A program made the translations under genes and the position numbers. Below, piece after piece: positions 1-5,835 of a stretch of 19,128 nucleotides of DNA (position 1 is the first letter of the stretch; every line of letters starts with the position of its first letter). Below the pieces are notes generated by a model, which was given only the letters and a program-made list of their open reading frames with translations, was not told the DNA's origin and made no database searches. Source of the DNA: Bdellovibrio sp. CG10_big_fil_rev_8_21_14_0_10_47_8 (GTDB lineage Bacteria; Bdellovibrionota; Bdellovibrionia; Bdellovibrionales; Bdellovibrionaceae); the NCBI GenBank assembly GCA_002773975.1, contig PEZR01000074.1, forward strand, positions 460 through 19,587, written 5' to 3'.

Positions 1-67
1 GACCTTTGATCATGGCCTGAGCCAAATTACCAACGCCAATAAAACCAATTTTATAAGGTATAGCCAA
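1..67 (-). CDS. proC: Pyrroline-5-carboxylate reductase, N-terminal fragment
   Basis: This is the first 22 codons of a gene that continues beyond base 1. ProC reduces 1-pyrroline-5-carboxylate to L-proline with NAD(P)H in the cytoplasm. The fragment contains KIGFIGVGNLAQAMIKG, the N-terminal dinucleotide-binding strand and glycine-rich turn (GxGN) typical of ProC. I chose a TTG start at 67-65 because an ACGGAG ribosome-binding site lies 6 bases upstream and the Rossmann strand begins a few residues later. The frame stays open upstream to a stop near base 150 with GTG/TTG alternatives, so a longer N terminus is possible. YggS lies upstream on the same strand, a common pairing of proC and yggS. 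The fragment is short, but the motif is characteristic. Confidence 0.8.
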   Translation of the reverse strand, partial: MAIPYKIGFIGVGNLAQAMIKG

Positions 68-152
68 GCGAAACTCCGTTGATTTTTTTGTAGAAGGGGA
101 CTGAAACGATGAAGATTGTTTCAATGATTCAAACACCACTTTATTGTTTCAC

Positions 153-182
153 TGCCCCGGGCTCATTTGCAAGGGGCAAATG
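153..182 (-). promoter_or_regulatory. Two mutually exclusive hairpins in the proC leader
   Basis: CATTTGC (164-170) pairs with GCAAATG (176-182) as a perfect 7-bp stem with a 5-base loop. TGCCCC (153-158) pairs with GGGGCA (173-178) as a 6-bp stem with a 14-base loop. The stems share bases, so only one can form at a time. No U-run follows in the proC direction, so this is not a classical intrinsic terminator. On the plus strand the first hairpin is followed by ATTTTT. The function is unknown; it sits in the 148-bp gap between yggS and proC. Confidence 0.3.
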
Positions 183-215
183 ATTTTTACACAAACTTGA
201 TAAAACAGTGCTCGA

Positions 216-881
216 TTATTGATGTGGCCGCTCTCCAAAGAGCATGGTCCCCAGGCGGACCATGGTGGCGCCCTCTTCGGCGGCAACCAGATAGTCGGAA
301 CTTGTGCCCATTGAGAGTTCGGTCAGTGTTGGCCATCTTTTTTGGAGTTGGTCTTTGAGTTTTCTCAGTCTCTGGAAATAGGGACGAGACTGTTTCGGAT
401 CCTCAGCCAGTGGTGGCATTGTCATTAAGCCGTGAATTTCGATATTTTTTAATCCAGCCATAGTGTCGAGCAAAGCTGTGGAATCGAGCAAATTCTCCTC
501 TGAAAAACCACCTTTGCTTTGCTCGTTGGCCAAATTCAGTTGCAGCAAAATGGCCTGTTGGATATTTTGTTGTTTTGCTTTCTGATCGATGGCTTGGGCG
601 AGCTCCAGGGCATCCACCGAGTGAATCAGTGAAAAATGTCCCAGCACCAATTTCACTTTATTTTTTTGCAAGCGACCGATGTCGTGCCATTGAATCTGTA
701 AATCCGAGAGTGCCCGCTGTTTTTCCAAGGCTTCTTGGACATAGTTTTCGCCAAAAAGTCTCTGACCCTGTTGATAGAGGCCACGAATTTTTTCCGCCGG
801 TTGAAATTTTGAAACTGCGAGAATTTTTGTTGATGGATTGATGCCGTTCAGCTTTTTTTGAATCTCTGTTAGACTTTGCAT
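216..881 (-). CDS. yggS: YggS/PROSC-type pyridoxal-phosphate homeostasis protein
   Basis: A 221-residue single-domain PLP-binding protein of the YggS/PLPBP family (alanine-racemase N-terminal TIM-barrel fold). The family buffers PLP and affects amino-acid metabolism but has no known catalytic activity. Visible signatures are LAVSK with the PLP Schiff-base lysine at about residue 25, FGENYVQE at 43-50, WHDIGRLQKNK at 65-75 (the family usually has WHFIG), and the phosphate-binding SMGTSSDY at 190-197 followed by MVRLGTMLFG. Length matches the family (about 220-235). The ATG at 881 is 3 bases past the stop of the upstream DUF962 gene, so the two are probably cotranscribed and translationally coupled; a strong ribosome-binding site is not evident. 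proC follows downstream after 148 bp. Confidence 0.95.
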   Translation of the reverse strand: MQSLTEIQKKLNGINPSTKILAVSKFQPAEKIRGLYQQGQRLFGENYVQEALEKQRALSDLQIQWHDIGRLQKNKVKLVLGHFSLIHSVDALELAQAIDQKAKQQNIQQAILLQLNLANEQSKGGFSEENLLDSTALLDTMAGLKNIEIHGLMTMPPLAEDPKQSRPYFQRLRKLKDQLQKRWPTLTELSMGTSSDYLVAAEEGATMVRLGTMLFGERPHQ

Positions 882-884
882 TGC

Positions 885-1217
885 TCAAGAGTTCTTAATT
901 TTGGCGTATTCATCATTGATTTTTCCAGTGAGAATACAATAAAACATTTTAAAATCACCCATCAAACTCCACAGAGGATATTTGAAAGTGGCCGGTCGAT
1001 TTTTTTGAATGACAAAATGTCCAACCCAAGCAAAGCCGTAGCCCACCAGCAAAAGCGCCCACAGCCAAACCCAAGATTGGCTCGCTAAAATCAAAATTAA
1101 CAACAAGATCGCGGTGCCGGTGCCAATAAAATGAAGACGTCGATTGGTGGGATGAGAGTGCTCCATCAAATAGAAGGGCCAAAATTCTTGAAAGTTTTGA
1201 AAGTCTGAATTTTTCAT
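885..1217 (-). CDS. Mpo1-like (DUF962) small membrane protein
   Basis: A 110-residue protein of the DUF962/YGL010w (Mpo1) family. Yeast Mpo1 is an Fe(II)-dependent dioxygenase acting in alpha-oxidation of 2-hydroxy fatty acids; whether this bacterial member does that is unknown. The family signatures are visible: HSHPTNRRLHFIGT near residues 20-33, then two hydrophobic segments (about 35-50 and 53-70), then VGHFVIQKNRPATFKYP with its conserved histidine and the (E/Q)KNRPA motif. I prefer the ATG at 1217, which overlaps the maf stop as ATGA and has CAGGAG 8 bases upstream; a start at 1244 inside maf would add nine basic residues and is less likely. It forms a tight operon with maf upstream and yggS downstream. 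Confidence 0.85.
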   Translation of the reverse strand: MKNSDFQNFQEFWPFYLMEHSHPTNRRLHFIGTGTAILLLILILASQSWVWLWALLLVGYGFAWVGHFVIQKNRPATFKYPLWSLMGDFKMFYCILTGKINDEYAKIKNS

Positions 1218-1858
1218 CCGTGTTCTCCTGGCTTGACGATCCAACCACCTTCTTGCAAAAGTTTTTTGAACAGCTCCATCGGTAGTCCCACCACATTATC
1301 AAAAGGTCCGACGATTTTTTCCACAAAATTTCCGCCCAAGCCCTGAATTCCGTAAGCGCCGGCTTTGTCCAGGGGCTCACCGGTCATGATGTATTCGCGA
1401 ATTTCTTTGTCGCTGATGGGCCGAAAATGGACATGGGTGGTCTGAACCCCTTGTCTCATTTTGAGATTTTCAAAGTCTTCATCTTGAAAATCTGCGGGAA
1501 CTGGACCTTCCGCCAGCACGACGGCAGTCGTGACCTCATGTTTTCGACCCGACAAAAGTCTTAAGAAGTCCGCCGCTTCCTCCTCATCACGGGGTTTTCC
1601 TATCGGTAGGCCATTTAAAACCACCATGGTATCTGCGGAGAGGGCTAAAAAAGGCTGAGTTTTCAAAGACTTATAGCTCTTCAGGGAGGCGATAATTTTT
1701 CTTCGGGCAATACTTAGAATCTGCTCATCGACTGTCAGGTTTTTCTCGAGATTTTCCGATACCTTAACTGAGAAAACGTGAAAAGAAAATCCAGCTTTTT
1801 GAAGCAGATCTTTTCTTCGCGGAGATTCAGAAGCAAGAATCAGCTGGATTGGTGTCAT
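1214..1858 (-). CDS. maf: Maf-family nucleoside triphosphate pyrophosphatase
   Basis: A 214-residue Maf protein. Maf enzymes hydrolyse non-canonical or methylated NTPs, or dTTP/UTP in the YhdE type, to the monophosphate and pyrophosphate in the cytoplasm. Signatures in order: LASESPRR at residues 8-15, SADTMVV with the catalytic aspartate at 76, GKP at 87-89, LSGRKHEVTT at 102-111, and KAGAYGIQGLGGNFVEKI at 165-182 followed by NVVGLP. An acidic insertion of about 20 residues (roughly 117-138) sits between the conserved blocks and makes it slightly longer than the usual 190-200. The ATG at 1858 has only a weak upstream ribosome-binding sequence (GGTG) and lies in the loop of an inverted repeat. 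It is the first gene of the minus operon and diverges from the tadC-like gene with only 42 bp between them. Confidence 0.95.
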   Translation of the reverse strand: MTPIQLILASESPRRKDLLQKAGFSFHVFSVKVSENLEKNLTVDEQILSIARRKIIASLKSYKSLKTQPFLALSADTMVVLNGLPIGKPRDEEEAADFLRLLSGRKHEVTTAVVLAEGPVPADFQDEDFENLKMRQGVQTTHVHFRPISDKEIREYIMTGEPLDKAGAYGIQGLGGNFVEKIVGPFDNVVGLPMELFKKLLQEGGWIVKPGEHG

Positions 1859-1867
1859 ATCACCAAT
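1848..1867. promoter_or_regulatory. Inverted repeat over the maf start codon
   Basis: ATTGGTG (1848-1854) and CACCAAT (1861-1867) are perfect complements separated by 6 bases (TCATAT). The spacer contains the maf start codon on the minus strand. It could be a protein-binding operator in the 42-bp divergent gap, or an RNA hairpin that places the maf AUG in its loop and the GGUG in its stem. No factor is known from the sequence. Confidence 0.35.
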
Positions 1868-1900
1868 TCAGCCATGAAGGACTGGAAATAGGAAGTAAAA

Positions 1901-2812
1901 ATGGGAAGTGCAGAATTTCTTTTGGTCGGGGGTCTGTTCACAGCGGCATTCGCGGTGTACTCCTTTGTCTCATCGATCATGTCCCGTGACCAAGCCGAGA
2001 AGGATATTCTTTCATGGGCCAGCGGCAATGAACCTGTAAAGTCAAAATCAGCTTTGGTCAATTGGTCCCGGCCCCTGGTTCACCAGTTCACACTGAAATA
2101 CGCGATCAAGTACAAAAATGTTCGTTACCGAAAACGAGTCGAAAAATTGATTCTGACCTCGGGTTTGTCTCGAGAGCTGAACGTCGATGAATTCATTGGC
2201 ATGCAGATTTTCCTGGGCCTCATGGTCCCTTTGCTTTTGGGCGTGATGAATTTCACCCTGGAGTTGGGATTTCCTTGGCCCTTGTTTGTTGCCCTTGTTC
2301 CCTTTGGCGCTTATCTGCCCCAGATTCATGCCAACCGAGAAAAAAGAGCCAGGGAGACTTCGGTTCGAGCGGACCTGCCATTCTTTACAGATCTATTGGC
2401 ATTGTCCACAGAAGCTGGCCTTGATTTCATTGGCGCCATTCAGCGTATCGTCGACAAAGCAGAGACCAGCGTTTTGGCTGAAGAGCTCGGCAATGTGCTT
2501 CGGGATATCAAGTTGGGCTCTTCGCGGGCAGAAGCCTTAAAGGGCATGGCGGCCCGTTTGGATATTTCCGAGATCACGAGCTTCGTTGCCGTGTTGATTG
2601 ATGCCGACGCTACGGGTGCCAGCATTGCGCAGGTCCTAAAAGATCAATCTGTGCAGATTCGGCTCGACCGATTTGTCCGCGCGGAAAAGGCTGGGGCGCG
2701 AGCGTCGCAGTTGATGTTGTTTCCAATGATGCTTTTTATTATGCCAGCGGTATTTCTGGTTTTGCTGGGACCAGTGATTGTGCAGTTTGTGTACGGAGGA
2801 AATAGCAATTGA
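1901..2812 (+). CDS. tadC: TadC-like type II secretion F-domain inner-membrane protein
   Basis: A 303-residue polytopic protein with one type II secretion F (T2SSF) domain, the inner-membrane platform component of Tad/Flp-pilus systems. Segments: a hydrophobic helix at about 5-27, a basic cytoplasmic stretch, a helix pair at about 98-142, the T2SSF region from about 157 (RADLPFFTDLLALSTEAGLD), R209 in the GSSRAEAL block, the AEKAGARASQ block at 261-270, and a final helix ending in VFLVLLGPVIVQFVYGG. The layout fits TadC, although TadB/TadC paralogues are hard to separate without alignment. The start has AGGAAG 5 bases upstream. It is the first gene of its operon, with no tadA, tadB or pilin next to it, and its stop overlaps the next start (TGATG). 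Confidence 0.85.
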   Translation: MGSAEFLLVGGLFTAAFAVYSFVSSIMSRDQAEKDILSWASGNEPVKSKSALVNWSRPLVHQFTLKYAIKYKNVRYRKRVEKLILTSGLSRELNVDEFIGMQIFLGLMVPLLLGVMNFTLELGFPWPLFVALVPFGAYLPQIHANREKRARETSVRADLPFFTDLLALSTEAGLDFIGAIQRIVDKAETSVLAEELGNVLRDIKLGSSRAEALKGMAARLDISEITSFVAVLIDADATGASIAQVLKDQSVQIRLDRFVRAEKAGARASQLMLFPMMLFIMPAVFLVLLGPVIVQFVYGGNSN

Positions 2813-3168
2813 TGGCGTTACTGAAGAACCGCACTCAGGAAAAAACTTTGCTGACAGATTTGCACATCGCAGATCGCATGTGGTCTCGCATGAAGGGCCT
2901 GTTGGGAACTTCGCAGCTGGGGCCTGAGCAAGGTTTGTGGATCCATCGTTGCAATAGCATTCATACTTTTTTTATGAGTTACGCGATTGACTGTGTTTTC
3001 GTCGATGACCAGATGAAGGTCAAGGCCTTGGTCAAAGATGTTCGACCCGGGCGTTTGGTTCTTCCCATTTGGGGAGCCAAGTCAGTGATCGAAGTGCAGT
3101 CAGGTTGGATTGAACAAAAAATGATTTCAGTGGGGGACACACTCGATGTGGGCACTGCGAGTACTTAA
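2812..3168 (+). CDS. DUF192 family protein
   Basis: A 118-residue protein matching the DUF192 family: MWSRMKGLLGT early, then GLWIHRCNSIHTFFMSYAID, CVFVDDQMKVKAL, VRPGRLVLP, and a C-terminal SVGDTLDV. The biochemical role of this family is not established. Many homologues are exported, but this one has no signal peptide and may be cytoplasmic. I chose the ATG at 2812, sharing one base with the tadC stop and lying 11 bases after GGAGG; a TTG at 2809 is 8 bases from the same site and is a credible alternative adding one residue. The 3' end overlaps the following FHA gene by 23 bases in another frame. Its position between a Tad platform gene and FHA genes suggests a role in the same envelope system. 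Confidence 0.85.
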   Translation: MALLKNRTQEKTLLTDLHIADRMWSRMKGLLGTSQLGPEQGLWIHRCNSIHTFFMSYAIDCVFVDDQMKVKALVKDVRPGRLVLPIWGAKSVIEVQSGWIEQKMISVGDTLDVGTAST

Positions 3169-4753
3169 CGGCCCTCAGGCCGGTCAGGTATATGTTCTTA
3201 AAAAAGGCCGCAACCGCATTGGCCGAGGGGACAACTGTGACTTTCAACTGACATCCAGTGGAATCTCCAAGGAGCATTTGGAAATTCAAGTCTTCTCGGA
3301 TCAAGTTTTAATGACAGATCTTCGTTCGAGCAATGGAACCTTTGTGAACGGAGTCAAAATTCAATCCGCCGTGATGCGAATCGGGGATAAGATCAGCATC
3401 GACAAGGTTCTTTTTGATGTGGTTGTCACTCAAGGCAGTCAGGGACAACCGCTGGTTCCACTTTCCAAGAATCCAACACCGGCGTTTGCGGCCCAGCCAG
3501 GTGGTCCTCTGTTTGATGCAGAGGAGGGCGCAGATCATCCATCGACGATGAGCCCGGCTGATCAGGGGCCTTTTCAAAAAGCCAGTCATTATTTCCACCG
3601 TGTTTTTATGCCAGCTCTTCAACAGCTGGTCGAGGTCTTTGAGTTCCGCTCAGTCATCATTGGATTTTGTGTGATTTTTGTTTTTATGGTGACCTTATTG
3701 ACCGTTTTTCCAATGAATCAGATGACGTCAGAGAGCATTCAAAAAGAAAGTCGCCGTCGAGCTCTGACCGTGGCCAGAGCTTTGGCCAATGCCAATGAGC
3801 GGGCTGTGCGAAGTGGTGAGCTCTCCAGTTATAGCGCCGATCTTGTTTTAAAAGATGAAGGCATTGATCAGGTCATGATTGTGGGCCGTGACGGCGCGGT
3901 GATGGCTCCGCCCGAGATGGCTGGAATGACCCCCAAGGGAGACATCGCTGGATTTTTTCAATCAGTCAAAGGTCAAACCGTCGAAGTCAGTGGTGAGGCC
4001 GGTGTTGGTAAGATCGGCGCAGCTTGTCCGATTTTGATTTACGACCCCGAAGAACAACGAAATGTGGCCAAGGCCTATGCCATCGTAGTTTACAGCACTG
4101 ACAGCTTTCGTTTCGATGATGGCCGAGCGCTCAGTCTTTTTATTCAAATGTTAGCAATCTCGATGATCTTGGGAGCTGGGCTCTTCTTCTTAATGTACAA
4201 ATTGATGGAGTATCCTTTTGTGAAGGCCAATCAGTTGTTGGATCAAGCCCTGCGTGAGAACCAAGATCAAATTGAAAGCCCCATTCGCTTGCGTCCCTTG
4301 CAGCAACTCCTTGTCACAATCAACAGTCTTTTGACACGAGTGCAGAGCAACTCCATGACCGGTGTGGACGCGGGAGGTGGGGGTCTGCGAGATCAAGAGC
4401 TGATGAACCTGATTCAGTTAGTGGCCTATCCGGCCTTGCTCATCTCTAAAGAAGGTCAGGTGGTAGTTTCAGTTAATCACGCTTTTGAATCTTTGCCAGG
4501 TGGTGTGGGGCAAGGTGTTCAGGGGATGGACTTGTCAGGGATGGTGGACACAGCCCTTCGGCAAAATATTCAAGAGCTCACAGAAAAGGCCACCAACAAT
4601 ACTTTTGAGGTCCAAAGTGATCAAATTGAAATTGCAGGTTACTTGTTCCGAACTCAATGTCAGGCGGTGACCTCAGGGGGAGAAGCCAAGTATTTCATGG
4701 TGACTCTGTCGCCACCTCCAGATGAAGATCAAAACGGAAGGGGCGCTGCATGA
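3146..4753 (+). CDS. FHA sensor protein with periplasmic domain and PAS-like tail
   Basis: A 535-residue multidomain protein. An N-terminal cytoplasmic FHA domain (about 4-95) has all landmarks of a phosphothreonine reader: GR at 26-27, S41xxH44 and SSNGT at 61-65. A proline-rich linker follows, then transmembrane helices at about 168-190 and 329-351. The loop of about 138 residues between them has the look of a small extracytoplasmic sensor domain. After helix 2 come a HAMP-like amphipathic stretch (352-403) and a PAS-like region (about 418-522, beginning LMNLIQLVAYPALLISKEGQ). There is no kinase, cyclase or methyl-accepting output. The ATG at 3146 lies inside the DUF192 gene with GGGGGA upstream, and the FHA fold starts at residue 4, supporting it. 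The 3' end overlaps the next gene as ATGA. The role is inferred: linking phosphothreonine binding in the cytoplasm to a periplasmic signal. Confidence 0.85.
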   Translation: MWALRVLNGPQAGQVYVLKKGRNRIGRGDNCDFQLTSSGISKEHLEIQVFSDQVLMTDLRSSNGTFVNGVKIQSAVMRIGDKISIDKVLFDVVVTQGSQGQPLVPLSKNPTPAFAAQPGGPLFDAEEGADHPSTMSPADQGPFQKASHYFHRVFMPALQQLVEVFEFRSVIIGFCVIFVFMVTLLTVFPMNQMTSESIQKESRRRALTVARALANANERAVRSGELSSYSADLVLKDEGIDQVMIVGRDGAVMAPPEMAGMTPKGDIAGFFQSVKGQTVEVSGEAGVGKIGAACPILIYDPEEQRNVAKAYAIVVYSTDSFRFDDGRALSLFIQMLAISMILGAGLFFLMYKLMEYPFVKANQLLDQALRENQDQIESPIRLRPLQQLLVTINSLLTRVQSNSMTGVDAGGGGLRDQELMNLIQLVAYPALLISKEGQVVVSVNHAFESLPGGVGQGVQGMDLSGMVDTALRQNIQELTEKATNNTFEVQSDQIEIAGYLFRTQCQAVTSGGEAKYFMVTLSPPPDEDQNGRGAA

Positions 4754-5835
4754 CGGCTGCTCCGATTTTGGCCCGAACACTGAAATACACAGTGACGATT
4801 TCTCGGGGCGAGAATTCGGGCAAAGTCTATTCGTTTGAGAAATCAGTCGTTACTATTGGGCGTGGTTCAGAAAACGACATTGTCCTTAGCGAGGACGTGA
4901 AGGTCTCAAGATCCCACTTGGCATTGAAGATCTCTCATGGCCAGGTGTTAGCAAAAAACATCAGTGAAAAGAATTTTGTTTTGATTGATGGCGATAAATA
5001 CGACGAGAAAGCCATCGACGAAAAAGCCCAGATTCAGCTCGGTGGGACGATATTGCAACTCAAGATTGATGTGCCACCGCCGGCGGTGGTGTTGTCTGCA
5101 GCGCCATCGGCTTCGCCAGCCAATTTGCGGTTGGCCTCTGCCTCTGATGCCATTCCGATGCTTGGAAACTCCGCGACAACAAGTCCTTCGACGGACTTTC
5201 GGCCGATGCCCCCTCCTTTGAATAAAAACTCATTCTCATATGCGACTGATACCCAGAAATCCGATTCTCGAGTCACTTTCTATGGGATCATATTGATCCT
5301 GGGGGCATGTGCGGCTTGGTTTGTGATGAGAACCAATGCGACATCCTCAAGTTCTGCCCAAGGAGATGGGGTCCCGTTGATTTCAAAAAATGGAGTTGTT
5401 CGGACCGAGGCCGATGTAATGAGAAAAATCGAAGAGTCCGCCAACAAGGTTCTTGAGTTGAGAAAACAGCAAGAAAACTCAGCTCAGAATACGGTTCAAT
5501 ACCAGGCCGCTCAAGAGCACTACATCAAAGGATTCCGGGACTATCGTCAAAAGCAATATGCCAGGGCGATCCAGAGCTTTCAGGCTGCGCTGTCATTTTA
5601 TCCGCAGCATGAGTTGGCCAGAAAATACTATGTTCAGGCTCAACGAAAATTTGATGAGTCGATTGATCAAAGCATGTCCTTGGGACGGAAGTATTATAAA
5701 AAACAGAACTTTCAAATGTGCCAGTCCTCCTTTGCACAGGTGATGATCATGTTAAAAGACACCAGCAAACCAAAATATCGAGAGGCCAAACAAATGTATG
5801 ACGAGTGCAGTCTGCGCCTTGAAGGGAGATACTAA
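4750..5835 (+). CDS. FHA-TM-TPR envelope protein
   Basis: A 361-residue single-pass protein. The FHA domain spans about 12-106 with GR at 37-38 and S53xxH56, but the usual SxNG turn reads NISEKN, so ligand recognition may differ. A Pro/Ala/Ser-rich linker (107-172) leads to a transmembrane helix at about 175-193. The C-terminal part, predicted periplasmic, has a charged helix (221-245) and TPR-like repeats from about 251 (HYIKGFRDYRQKQYARAIQS, then FQAALSFYPQHELARKYY), with two cysteines at 324 and 353. The start overlaps the previous stop (ATGA), giving translational coupling. The domain order matches the next gene, so the two are probably paralogues. Function inferred: cytoplasmic phosphothreonine sensing coupled to periplasmic protein-protein contacts. 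Confidence 0.85.
   Translation: MTAAPILARTLKYTVTISRGENSGKVYSFEKSVVTIGRGSENDIVLSEDVKVSRSHLALKISHGQVLAKNISEKNFVLIDGDKYDEKAIDEKAQIQLGGTILQLKIDVPPPAVVLSAAPSASPANLRLASASDAIPMLGNSATTSPSTDFRPMPPPLNKNSFSYATDTQKSDSRVTFYGIILILGACAAWFVMRTNATSSSSAQGDGVPLISKNGVVRTEADVMRKIEESANKVLELRKQQENSAQNTVQYQAAQEHYIKGFRDYRQKQYARAIQSFQAALSFYPQHELARKYYVQAQRKFDESIDQSMSLGRKYYKKQNFQMCQSSFAQVMIMLKDTSKPKYREAKQMYDECSLRLEGRY

Noticed and set aside
955..1380. A 141-codon minus-strand frame across the maf/DUF962 junction
   Set aside because: It is out of frame with two well supported genes that share a normal ATGA overlap.
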